Shown: positions 1 to 5,720 of the stretch, piece by piece
Position numbering within the stretch: the stretch's first letter is position 1
How the letters are laid out: each line of letters opens with the position of its first letter
From: JACVRX01 sp035697245
GTDB taxonomy: Bacteria; Actinomycetota; Actinomycetes; Jiangellales; Jiangellaceae
Length of the DNA: 5,722 nt
Assembly (NCBI GenBank): GCA_035697245.1
Contig: DASSDH010000186.1
Coordinates: 1-5,722 of the forward strand
Reading direction: 5' to 3'
Made by a program: the position numbers and the translations under genes
Notes under the pieces: model-generated
The model's input: the letters and a program-made list of their open reading frames with translations, nothing else
Database searches by the model: none
What the model was told of the DNA's origin: nothing

Positions 1-98
1 GCAGCCAGCTGCTGATCTATCCGGTCCTGTGGATCCTGATGCCGAACGAGGAGACCGACTCGACGACCGATCTCGCGGAACCCGTCCCCGCGGTTTAG
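1..98 (+). CDS. PspC-domain membrane protein, C-terminal end (partial)
   Basis: The reading frame starting at base 3 is open from the window edge to a TAG at 96-98 and encodes 31 residues. They begin SQLLIYPVLWILMPNEE and then become a polar, acidic tail (TDSTTDLAEPVPAV). A hydrophobic helix ending in 'hhYhhLWhhMPxEE' is how the PspC domain (phage shock protein C family) characteristically finishes. PspC proteins are small inner-membrane proteins; in the classical Psp system PspC takes part in sensing envelope stress, and actinobacterial members often occur alone or fused to sensor-kinase-like domains. Only the tail is visible, so I cannot tell whether this is a stand-alone PspC protein or the end of a larger one. 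No other psp genes are in the window. The call rests on one short motif. Confidence 0.6.
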   Translation, partial: SQLLIYPVLWILMPNEETDSTTDLAEPVPAV

Positions 99-106
99 CC
101 GTACCC

Positions 107-118
107 GATGTTGACATC
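107..118. promoter_or_regulatory. Small inverted repeat containing TTGACA, upstream of trmO
   Basis: GATGT and ACATC form perfect 5-base inverted arms around a 2-base centre. The sequence contains TTGACA (111-116), identical to the consensus -35 box. I find no convincing -10 hexamer 16-18 bases downstream, so this may be an operator half, part of an unusual promoter, or chance. It lies in the 108-base gap between the PspC-protein stop and the trmO start, which is where a trmO promoter would be expected. Confidence 0.2.
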
Positions 119-196
119 CGCCATCGGTGCTGGCGCTGGAAGCGGAGGGCCGAACCGGTTGGCACGCAGCGGGTTTCAAACGACACTTCACGCTGT

Positions 197-200
197 GGAG
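197..200 (+). promoter_or_regulatory. Ribosome binding site that sets the trmO start
   Basis: GGAG lies 6 bases before the GTG at 207. The alternative in-frame ATG at 108 would add 33 residues of low-complexity, non-homologous-looking sequence, so this site decides for GTG 207. Confidence 0.6.
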
Positions 201-206
201 CAACTC

Positions 207-623
207 GTGACGCAAGATTCGCTCGTGCTGAGGCCCGTTGGGTGGGTGGAGTCGCCGCTGCGGTCGCGGGAGGAGGCTCCGCTCCAGGGGGATGAAGGAG
301 CGCCGGACGCGCTCGTGGTGTTCGAGCGGGCCGTGCGCGAGGCGCTGGATGGGCTCGAGGTCGGCGCCGATGTGCTGTTGATCACCTGGCTCGATCGCGC
401 GGATCGCGATGTGCTGGTCGTGCACCCACGCGGAGACCCGGCCCGGCCGGCCACCGGTGTGTTCAGCACCCGCTCCCCGGACCGGCCCAATCCGCTCGGT
501 CTGCACCGAGTCAGGGTCCTGTCGGTCGACGGGCTGCGGGTGCGGGTCCGGAACCTGGAAGCCCTGGACGGAACCCCGGTCGTGGACGTGAAACCGGTGC
601 TCGACCCGGGCGTCGAGCGGTGA
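207..623 (+). CDS. trmO: TsaA/TrmO-family tRNA (t6A37) N6-methyltransferase
   Basis: The 138-residue product is a single TsaA-like (TrmO) domain. TrmO enzymes use S-adenosylmethionine to methylate N6 of threonylcarbamoyladenosine at position 37 of certain tRNAs, giving m6t6A, a cytosolic modification that tunes decoding. The family signature is clear: an N-terminal strand LRPVGWVESP (residues 8-17), HPRGD (73-77), the hallmark GVFSTRSPDRPNPLGLHRV (84-102), and LDGTPVVDVKPVL (120-132), where the usual motif is LDGTP-hhDhKPY. The length fits the one-domain form; E. coli TrmO is longer because it carries an extra C-terminal domain, so tRNA specificity may differ. I chose GTG 207 because GGAG sits 6 bases upstream and the protein then starts just before the first conserved strand. 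The gene stands alone and converges on the DUF1801 gene 25 bases away with no evident terminator hairpin. The family is certain; the exact tRNA substrate is inferred. Confidence 0.85.
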   Translation: MTQDSLVLRPVGWVESPLRSREEAPLQGDEGAPDALVVFERAVREALDGLEVGADVLLITWLDRADRDVLVVHPRGDPARPATGVFSTRSPDRPNPLGLHRVRVLSVDGLRVRVRNLEALDGTPVVDVKPVLDPGVER

Positions 624-648
624 TGCGACCAAACAAGTAGTAACCGAG

Positions 649-1014
649 TCATTCACCTAGCGCCAGGTCCAGGAATTCCACCAAGTCCTCCGGGGTCGGT
701 CTGGCTGCATCCGGCCTGAACACCAGGTAGCGCACCTGCCGCCCGTCGCCCTGCAGCAGGCCGTCCGGGTCGGGCAGGTCTGCGCCATGCTCGAAACCGA
801 CGTGCACCTCGTCCGCCCGCGGAAACAACGCCGCGACGTACCCCTTGTCGGGGTGATGAAGGCCCACGCCGTACCAGCCGAGGTAGATCTTCTCGGTCAG
901 CTCCGGACGTCCCGTGAGGACTGCCGCCCGAAGCCGCCGAGTCAGGTCGGCAACCTCGCCGTTGTGTTCTGCAAGCAGGTCGCGCAATCCATCAGGCTCG
1001 CCGCCGGTGGTCAT
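649..1014 (-). CDS. DUF1801-domain protein
   Basis: The 121-residue product matches the small DUF1801 fold. After an N-terminal helical stretch that includes LTRRLRAAVL (24-33), it has EKIYLGWYGVGLHH (41-54), KGYVAALFPRADEVHVGF (57-74) and the typical segment GADLPDPDGLLQG (77-89), then VRYLVFR (94-100). The family usually reads 'EKhxWGhPhYxxxGxxhhhhxxxKxHhxLGFxxGAxLxDPxGLLxG', and the match is good across the whole length. The biochemical function of DUF1801 proteins is not established; they are small, soluble and sporadically distributed. I start at ATG 1014 (MTTGGEPDGL) because GGAGG is 7 bases upstream; an ATG at 1020 is only 1 base from that site and is a poor start. The longer reading from 1032 would place the ribosome binding site inside the gene. 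It is transcribed divergently from the hydrolase gene. Confidence 0.75.
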   Translation of the reverse strand: MTTGGEPDGLRDLLAEHNGEVADLTRRLRAAVLTGRPELTEKIYLGWYGVGLHHPDKGYVAALFPRADEVHVGFEHGADLPDPDGLLQGDGRQVRYLVFRPDAARPTPEDLVEFLDLALGE

Positions 1015-1021
1015 GGCCATG

Positions 1022-1026
1022 CCTCC
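1022..1026 (-). promoter_or_regulatory. Ribosome binding site of the DUF1801 gene
   Basis: Read on the minus strand this is GGAGG, 7 bases before ATG 1014 and 1 base before ATG 1020. The spacing selects 1014 as the start. Confidence 0.6.
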
Positions 1027-1140
1027 AACCAACCACCCGCCACCGACAATCTCGATGCTGCAGACCGGCCCGGAAACCGGACTGGATCGACGGCGAGCGG
1101 ACCGCCAAAAAGTGCGTCAAGCGCAATCGGGCTGCCTACG

Positions 1141-2001
1141 GTGGGAGTTGTGGACGGCCGTCGTCCGCAGGCGAGTCGAACGCCGCTCCGGGTTGTCGTG
1201 GCTGCGGTGGGGGTGATGGTCGTGGTGCTCGGGTTGTTCTGGACGCTGCAGCGCTCGCTGATCTACCTGCCACAAGGCTCGCCAGGCCGCCCGGCGGCCG
1301 ACGCTGTTGCGGGGGCACAGGACGTCACGTTGATGACCGCCGACGGGTTGCCACTGGCGGCGTGGCATGTGCCGGCCCGCCACGGCCGCGCGACAGTGCT
1401 GGTGGCCAACGGCAACGCCGGTCATCGCGGGTTGCGTGCCCCGCTTGCCGCCGCGCTGGCACAGCATGGGCTCGGAGTCCTGCTCTTCGACTACCGCGGC
1501 TTTGCCGGTAACCCGGGGAGCCCCAGTGAGGATGGACTCGCACACGACGTGCGTGCGGCCCGTGCCTACCTTGTCGATGACGCCGATGTTCGGCCCGAGG
1601 CGCTCATCTACTTTGGCGAGAGCCTGGGCGCCGGCGTCGTCGTCGGGCTCGCGGCGGAGCACCCACCAGCCGGGCTGGTGCTGCGGTCGCCGTTTACCTC
1701 GCTCGCCGATGTCGGCCGCGTGCACTACCCATTCCTGCCGGTACGAGCGTTGTTGCGGGATCGATACCCCGTGCTCGACACCATCTCGCGCGTCGACGCG
1801 CCAACGGTCGTGGTGCTCGGCACGGCGGACAGCATCGTGCCGCCCGAACAGAGCCGGGCGGTCGCGGCCGCGGCGCCAGGGCTGCGTCAGCTCGTCGAGA
1901 TCGTCGGCGCGGACCACAACGACCTCGCGTTGCTGAACGGCCGCGACCTGGTACGAGCAGTCGCTGATCTGGCGGACGAGACAGCAACGTCGTCGAGCTG
2001 A
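1141..2001 (+). CDS. Membrane-anchored alpha/beta hydrolase (BEM46/ABHD13-like)
   Basis: This is a serine hydrolase of the alpha/beta fold, about 286 residues from GTG 1141. Residues 18-36 (VVVAAVGVMVVVLGLFWTL) form one N-terminal membrane segment or uncleaved signal anchor, followed by QRSLIYLPQG, the usual lead-in of BEM46-like hydrolases. The oxyanion region is NGN at 90-92, FDYRGFAGNPGSPSEDGL starts at 116, the nucleophile elbow is GESLG with Ser161, the acid is Asp230 in GTADSIVP, and the base is His259 in ADHND, so the full triad is present. LRSPFTSLADVG after the elbow is also typical of the subfamily. The basic stretch before the anchor suggests an outward-facing catalytic domain. The substrate cannot be read from the sequence; lipases, depalmitoylases and peptidases share this fold. 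The start is uncertain: GTG 1150 is also possible and neither has well-placed Shine-Dalgarno spacing, while ATG 1216 would cut the anchor. It converges on the nitrilase gene 16 bases away. Confidence 0.85.
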   Translation: MGVVDGRRPQASRTPLRVVVAAVGVMVVVLGLFWTLQRSLIYLPQGSPGRPAADAVAGAQDVTLMTADGLPLAAWHVPARHGRATVLVANGNAGHRGLRAPLAAALAQHGLGVLLFDYRGFAGNPGSPSEDGLAHDVRAARAYLVDDADVRPEALIYFGESLGAGVVVGLAAEHPPAGLVLRSPFTSLADVGRVHYPFLPVRALLRDRYPVLDTISRVDAPTVVVLGTADSIVPPEQSRAVAAAAPGLRQLVEIVGADHNDLALLNGRDLVRAVADLADETATSSS

Positions 2002-2017
2002 GGACCGAAGATCGTGT

Positions 2018-2974
2018 TCAGTCGTCGGCGTGGCCGTTGCGTAGCGTGGTGACTACAGGCCGCGGTGCGGTGTCGACGGCGAGCTGGAACACGTCCGGGC
2101 GGTGGTAGTGGCCGACCGGGTCGAACAGCCGCCGCGCAGACAGCACCTTGGTGAGATCCAGCTCGGCGACCAGGATGGTCTCGGCATAGCGGGCCGGTCC
2201 GGCGAGGATCTCGCCGTTGGTGCCGACGATCACCGTGTTGCCGGGCTCCACCCATTCGGGGTCCTGCGGATCGGTCTGCCATACCCGCTCCCGGTCGGGG
2301 AAGTCCGCCGGGATCTGGTCGACGCGCACGCACGGATTGACACCGATCACGTAGCAGCGGCCCTCCCGGGCGATGTGTCGCATGGTCGCAACCCAGCCGT
2401 CACCTCTCGCGAGCGTGGGCGCCACCCACACGTCGACACCTTGTGAGTACAGGAAGAACCGAGCCAACGGCATGTAGTTCTCCCAGCAGATCAGCCCACC
2501 GATGCGGCCGAAGGGTGTGGGGTAGACGTCGAGCGTCGAGCCGTCACCCATTCCCCACACAGTGCGCTCGGAGCCGGTCGGCATCAGCTTGCGGTGCTTG
2601 CCGAGGAGGGTGCCGTCGGCGTCGAAGTACAGCAACGTGTTGTAAATCGTGCTGCCCGTCGACTCTCGTTCGTTGACCCCGATCACCAGATAGACGCCCG
2701 CTTCCCGAGCCGCTGCCCCGAGCCGATCCGTGGTCTCGCTCGGCACGACGACGGCCTGGTCAGCGAGCATCGCGAACCACTGCTCGTCGCCGTCCCAGAT
2801 CCGTGCCCCGTCGATCCAGATCGGTGTACCAGGCACGAAGGCCTCGGGAAAGACGACTAGATCGGCCGCCCGCACCGCAGGGTCGGCCATCAACTCCTCT
2901 ACCTTGGCAAGCGTCGCCCCGCGATCCATCAGCACATATGCGGCCTGCACAGCCGCAACCGTAAATGTCGCCAC
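2018..2974 (-). CDS. Nitrilase (carbon-nitrogen hydrolase, branch 1)
   Basis: The 318-residue product is a nitrilase-superfamily enzyme with the complete Glu-Lys-Cys triad: Glu44 in VVFPEAF, Lys129 in GKHRKLMPT, and Cys163 in GGLICWENYMPL. Glu136 in SERTVWGMGDGS supplies the second conserved glutamate, and RHIAREGRCYV (199-209) follows as in nitrilases. The CWEN motif together with HRKLMPT..ER..WG.GDGS is characteristic of true nitrilases, which hydrolyse R-CN to the carboxylic acid and ammonia, rather than of amidase, carbamoylase or NAD-synthase branches; cyanide hydratases and cyanide dihydratases share these motifs. The protein is cytosolic, and family members usually assemble into spiral oligomers. 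The start is GTG 2974, 6 bases after a strong AGGAGG; the frame stays open further upstream, but that part has no family sequence and runs into tetR. It is 73 bases downstream of tetR on the same strand, so co-transcription and TetR control are plausible. The substrate is unknown. Confidence 0.9.
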   Translation of the reverse strand: MATFTVAAVQAAYVLMDRGATLAKVEELMADPAVRAADLVVFPEAFVPGTPIWIDGARIWDGDEQWFAMLADQAVVVPSETTDRLGAAAREAGVYLVIGVNERESTGSTIYNTLLYFDADGTLLGKHRKLMPTGSERTVWGMGDGSTLDVYPTPFGRIGGLICWENYMPLARFFLYSQGVDVWVAPTLARGDGWVATMRHIAREGRCYVIGVNPCVRVDQIPADFPDRERVWQTDPQDPEWVEPGNTVIVGTNGEILAGPARYAETILVAELDLTKVLSARRLFDPVGHYHRPDVFQLAVDTAPRPVVTTLRNGHADD

Positions 2975-2980
2975 CTCGGC

Positions 2981-2986
2981 CCTCCT
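2981..2986 (-). promoter_or_regulatory. Ribosome binding site that sets the nitrilase start
   Basis: On the minus strand this reads AGGAGG, ending 6 bases before GTG 2974. It is the strongest argument for the GTG start over the longer open frame that extends into tetR. Confidence 0.7.
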
Positions 2987-2992
2987 GCCTCG

Positions 2993-3021
2993 ACGATATG
3001 CCGCGCTCCGCCCGGTGTAAG
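2993..3021 (-). promoter_or_regulatory. Weak candidate promoter for the nitrilase gene
   Basis: On the minus strand, CTTACA (3016-3021) and TATCGT (2993-2998) are separated by 17 bases. Each matches the sigma-70-type consensus at 4 of 6 positions. Transcription would begin about 7 bases on, right at the ribosome binding site, giving a very short leader. In GC-rich DNA such matches arise by chance, so read-through from tetR is at least as likely. Confidence 0.25.
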
Positions 3022-3047
3022 GGTCTTTGTCGCCGCGGCGAATCAGA

Positions 3048-3833
3048 TCAGCTGGGTGGCTCCGAGCCCGAGTCGGCGCCGTCCTGGCGCCGGCGACGTT
3101 CGACGAGCGCTTGGAGCCCGTCCAGCATGCACCGCAACCCGAACTCGAAGAACTCCTCGCCCGTCGAGGCAAAGGCGTCCTCGTCGAGCGTCGCGATCAG
3201 CGGGTAGCGCCCGGTGCTCATCGCCTTCTCGATCACCGGCCCTTGCGCCTGCCAGAACTCCTCGGTGGTCAAACCGGTACGTTGCTCGGCGGTGACCGCG
3301 TTGTTGTGCATTCGCGCGGCAGAAGAGACGAAGGCCTCGATGACGCCGATCGCGTTGACCTTCTGCTGGCTGGTCAGGCCCGTATCGTCCAGGCCGTGCA
3401 GGGCGACCTCGAATCCGTCGAGGGAGTTCGGCCCGAGCAGCGGCCGGCTCTGGTCCACGAAAGGCAGCCACGGATGACGCAGGTAGAGCCGCCAGATACT
3501 GCGACCCAATTCCTCCATCGCACTGCGCCAGTCATCGCCGAGGCGATCCACTGACGGATCCTGGCTGTTGGTCTGGTCGAGCATGAGGTCGAGCAGCTCG
3601 GCCTTACCGGGGACGTACCGGTAGAGCGACATGGTCCCGACGCCGAGCGCTTCGGCCACCTTTCGCATGGACGCCGCCTCGAGGCCCTCGGCGTCGGCGA
3701 TCTCGATCGCGGCGGCCACGATCCGCTCCAACGTCAGCGTCGGCTTGGGGCCGCGGGTCGGCTTTTCGTCGAGGTCCCACATCAACGAAAGGCTGCGGTG
3801 GATGTCGCCGCTGCCGGAGTGTTCGCTGGTCAT
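3048..3833 (-). CDS. TetR-family transcriptional regulator
   Basis: The 261-residue product is a one-component DNA-binding regulator. After an N-terminal extension with SLMWDLDEKPTRGPKP (residues 16-31), helix 1 is LTLERIVAAAIEIADAEGL, and the helix-turn-helix lies at about 55-72 (SMRKVAEALGVG followed by TMSLYRYV), ending in PGKAELLDLMLD (75-86). 'GVGTMSLYRYVPGK' is a classic TetR recognition-helix region. The rest, about 95-245, is the all-helical ligand-binding and dimerisation domain, probably of the TetR_C type seen in actinobacterial regulators with a WG/WD-containing N-terminal extension. The C-terminus is basic then polar (ERRRRQDGADSGSEPPS). ATG 3833 has AGGTGA 4 bases upstream. It is divergent from the DrrAB-type exporter and upstream of the nitrilase, so it most likely represses itself and the exporter, perhaps also the nitrilase, until a ligand binds. 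The ligand is unknown. Confidence 0.93.
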   Translation of the reverse strand: MTSEHSGSGDIHRSLSLMWDLDEKPTRGPKPTLTLERIVAAAIEIADAEGLEAASMRKVAEALGVGTMSLYRYVPGKAELLDLMLDQTNSQDPSVDRLGDDWRSAMEELGRSIWRLYLRHPWLPFVDQSRPLLGPNSLDGFEVALHGLDDTGLTSQQKVNAIGVIEAFVSSAARMHNNAVTAEQRTGLTTEEFWQAQGPVIEKAMSTGRYPLIATLDEDAFASTGEEFFEFGLRCMLDGLQALVERRRRQDGADSGSEPPS

Positions 3834-3863
3834 GAAATCACCTGCTGGAGGGTTGCCAGCCGA

Positions 3864-3895
3864 TCTGCGTAGAGTGTACGCTTGTCTGCGTACGC
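3864..3895. promoter_or_regulatory. Candidate TetR operator: phased repeats in the divergent intergenic region
   Basis: TCTGCGTA occurs at 3864-3871 and again at 3885-3892, start to start 21 bases, about two helical turns. The first copy forms an inverted repeat GCGTA-N5-TACGC (3867-3881). The second forms the perfect 8-base palindrome GCGTACGC (3888-3895). The block lies in the 91 bases between the tetR and exporter starts, as expected of an operator controlling both directions. That this TetR protein binds here is an inference from position and symmetry. Confidence 0.55.
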
Positions 3896-3910
3896 CGCAC
3901 TCAGTTTAGC
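3882..3910 (+). promoter_or_regulatory. Candidate promoter of the exporter operon
   Basis: TTGTCT (3882-3887, 4 of 6 against TTGACA) lies 17 bases from TTTAGC (3905-3910), a poor -10 match. The GCGTACGC palindrome falls inside the spacer, where a bound repressor would block polymerase. The predicted transcription start would be at the ribosome binding site, so the true promoter may lie slightly elsewhere. Confidence 0.25.
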
Positions 3911-3914
3911 TGGT

Positions 3915-3921
3915 GGAGGAG
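3915..3921 (+). promoter_or_regulatory. Ribosome binding site that sets the exporter ATPase start
   Basis: GGAGGAG lies 3 bases (from GGAGG, 5 bases) before ATG 3925. A GTG at 3913 is in frame but overlaps this site, so ATG 3925 is the better start. Confidence 0.7.
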
Positions 3922-3924
3922 CAC

Positions 3925-4908
3925 ATGACCAGCACGGACATCGCGATTCTGGTCGAGAGCCTGGAGAAGCGATACGCCGAGAAGCGCGCCCTGGACGGCT
4001 TCGACCTCGCTGTTCCGTACGGCAGTGTCTACGGGCTGCTTGGTCCCAACGGCGCGGGCAAGACAACCGCCGTTCGGATCTTCGCCACTCTCATCCGCCC
4101 GAACGGCGGCCGGGCGATGGTCGGCGGGTTCGACGTCGTCGGCCAGCCACTTGACGTCCGTCGGAGCATCGGCCTCACCGGCCAGTACGCCGCAGTCGAC
4201 GAGATCCTCACTGGTCGGCAGAACCTGGAGATGTTCGGCCGGCTGTTCCACCTTGGGGCCAAGCGGGCCAAGCAGCGGGCGGTGGAGTTGTTCGAGCAGT
4301 TCGATTTGGTGGAGGCCGCCGACAAGGGCGTCAAGGAGTACAGCGGGGGAATGCGGCGCCGACTGGACCTCGCGGCGAGCATGATCCTCGCGCCACGCGT
4401 CCTCTTCCTGGACGAGCCTACCAGCGGGCTGGACCCGCGGGGCCGCAATGAGGTGTGGAACGCGGTGCGCGACCTGGTCGCCCAGGGAACAACCGTCCTG
4501 CTGACGACGCAGTACCTCGACGAGGCGGACCGGCTAGCGGACCGGATCGCGGTGATCGACCACGGTCGCACGATCGCCGACGACACCCCGGCCGTGCTGA
4601 AGAGCACCGTCGGCGGGGACAGGATCGAGGTCGTCTGCCGGGATACCGCCGACCTCCCGTCGGTAGTGAAGGTGGTGGCACGGGTGTGTGAGGGCGAGCC
4701 GGAAACCGATGACGCGGACCGTCGGGTCTCCGCTCTGGTGACGGATCGGGTCGCTGCTCTGACCGACGTCACCCGGGGGCTGCGGGACGAGGGCGTCGAG
4801 GTGGAGGACATCGGCCTGAGCCGCCCAACGCTCGATGACGTGTTCCTGCGGCTGACCGGTCACCGAACCGAGGACAGCACCGACGCGGCGAAGGAGGCAG
4901 TGGCATGA
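3925..4908 (+). CDS. DrrA-like ABC exporter ATP-binding protein
   Basis: The 327-residue product is the cytosolic ATPase of an ABC-2 type exporter of the daunorubicin-resistance (DrrA) family. It has Walker A GPNGAGKTT at 40-48 (Lys46), Q-loop Gln87 in GLTGQYAAVDE, the signature YSGGM at 139-143, Walker B VLFLDEP with Asp163 and Glu164, and D-loop SGLDP at 167-171. The switch position is Gln196 in LLTTQYLDEADRLADRI instead of the usual His; this Gln is common in DrrA relatives. The C-terminal part (about 230-327) is the DrrA-type accessory domain, with LDDVFLRLTGH at 303-313. The length is normal for the family. It would dimerise and pair with the permease encoded next, to which it is joined by a 4-base ATGA overlap. 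Adjacency to a divergent TetR gene suggests induced efflux. Known family members export drugs, antibiotics or lipids; the substrate here cannot be deduced. Confidence 0.93.
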   Translation: MTSTDIAILVESLEKRYAEKRALDGFDLAVPYGSVYGLLGPNGAGKTTAVRIFATLIRPNGGRAMVGGFDVVGQPLDVRRSIGLTGQYAAVDEILTGRQNLEMFGRLFHLGAKRAKQRAVELFEQFDLVEAADKGVKEYSGGMRRRLDLAASMILAPRVLFLDEPTSGLDPRGRNEVWNAVRDLVAQGTTVLLTTQYLDEADRLADRIAVIDHGRTIADDTPAVLKSTVGGDRIEVVCRDTADLPSVVKVVARVCEGEPETDDADRRVSALVTDRVAALTDVTRGLRDEGVEVEDIGLSRPTLDDVFLRLTGHRTEDSTDAAKEAVA

Positions 4909-5720
4909 CCACGGCACGACTGGAGACTCGTCCGGGGCGGATGTACTGGGCGTTCGCGGACTGCTGGACGATGGTCCGCCGCGGGCTGCTCTATTACGTG
5001 CGGCAGCCGTCGACCATCGCCTGGCAGCTCGGCTTCCCGATCGTGTCGGTGTTGCTGTTCGTTTACGTATTCGGCTCGGCGATGGACATTGGCGGCGGGG
5101 ACTACAAGGACTTCGCCATCCCCGGGATGTTCGCGATGACGATGGCATTCGGGTTCATGAACACCGCCTGGATGATCGCGATCGACAAGGAGAAGGGAGT
5201 CACCGACCGGTTCCGGTCGATGCCGATGGCACCGTCGGCGGTGGTGTCCGGCCGTGGGGTGTCTGATGTGTTCAGCGCGAGCGTCGACCTGACGGTGCTG
5301 GTGATCATCGCGCTGGTGGTGGGCTGGCGATCCGACGGCAGCGTGGCGGCCACTTGTTATGCGTTCCTGCTGTTGCTGTGGCTGCGGTTCTCCCTTATCT
5401 GGATCGGTGTCTTCCTTGGGCTGCTGGTGCCCAACCAGGAGGCCGCCGGGAATCTGTTCGCGATCGCGTTCCCGTTCGGGATGATCTCCAGCGTGTTCAC
5501 GCCGCCGTCGCTGATGCCGGACTGGCTGGGGGCGATCGCGATGTGGAACCCGGTCTCCTCCACCGCCAATGCGGTCCGCGAGCTGTTCGGCAACCCGGTA
5601 CCCACCGGCGACAGCTGGATCGAACAGAACGCCCAGCTCATGGCCGTCGTGTGGCCGATCATCATCACCGTGATCTTCCTGCCGCTCGCCGTCCGCAAAT
5701 ACCAGCGACTGTCCCAGTAA
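4905..5720 (+). CDS. DrrB-like ABC-2 exporter permease
   Basis: The 271-residue product is the membrane half of the exporter. Six hydrophobic segments can be seen at about 37-57, 68-92, 121-140, 148-174, 181-200 and 243-262, the standard ABC-2 layout. Between segments 2 and 3 lies EKGVTDRFRSMPMAPSAVV (95-113), the conserved cytosolic loop of DrrB-type permeases, and WNPVSSTANAVRELF (214-228) is the typical motif before the last segment. The N-terminus has an amphipathic stretch with RRGLLYYVRQP (25-35), also usual. ATG 4905 overlaps the ATPase stop (ATGA), implying translational coupling and equal amounts of both subunits. The gene ends with TAA two bases before the window edge, so it is complete, but further operon members downstream cannot be excluded. 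Substrate unknown. Confidence 0.92.
   Translation: MTTARLETRPGRMYWAFADCWTMVRRGLLYYVRQPSTIAWQLGFPIVSVLLFVYVFGSAMDIGGGDYKDFAIPGMFAMTMAFGFMNTAWMIAIDKEKGVTDRFRSMPMAPSAVVSGRGVSDVFSASVDLTVLVIIALVVGWRSDGSVAATCYAFLLLLWLRFSLIWIGVFLGLLVPNQEAAGNLFAIAFPFGMISSVFTPPSLMPDWLGAIAMWNPVSSTANAVRELFGNPVPTGDSWIEQNAQLMAVVWPIIITVIFLPLAVRKYQRLSQ

Noticed and set aside
108..206. ATG 108 as the trmO start
   Set aside because: There is no ribosome binding site before it and the added residues precede the domain without family similarity; GTG 207 has GGAG at 6 bases.
624..648. Intrinsic terminator between the convergent trmO and DUF1801 genes
   Set aside because: No stem of useful length and no T-run on either strand.
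787..1140. Upstream extension of the hydrolase open frame (about 118 extra codons)
   Set aside because: It is antisense to the well-supported DUF1801 gene and its translation resembles no family; the membrane anchor follows only after 1141.
1015..1140. Promoters in the gap between the DUF1801 and hydrolase genes
   Set aside because: A TTGACG on the minus strand has no -10 partner, and nothing convincing faces the hydrolase; the CCGG-rich part gives no stable unique hairpin.
1117..1917. Long minus-strand open frame opposite the hydrolase
   Set aside because: Its translation is rich in Arg, His and Gln with no domain pattern, as expected of an antisense frame in GC-rich coding DNA, while the + strand has a full catalytic triad.
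2002..2017. Intrinsic terminator between the convergent hydrolase and nitrilase genes
   Set aside because: Only a 4-base CTGA/TCAG pairing is visible around the gap and there is no T-run.
3031..3040. Palindrome CGCCGCGGCG as a tetR terminator
   Set aside because: It is a self-complementary run with no loop and no following T-tract; such runs are frequent by chance in GC-rich DNA.
2975..3172. N-terminal extension of the nitrilase (66 codons)
   Set aside because: It overlaps the end of tetR, has Ser/Arg-rich non-family sequence, and bypasses the AGGAGG placed 6 bases before GTG 2974.
4029..4811. Minus-strand open frame opposite the exporter ATPase
   Set aside because: Ser/Arg/Thr-rich shadow of the ATPase gene, with no motif of its own.
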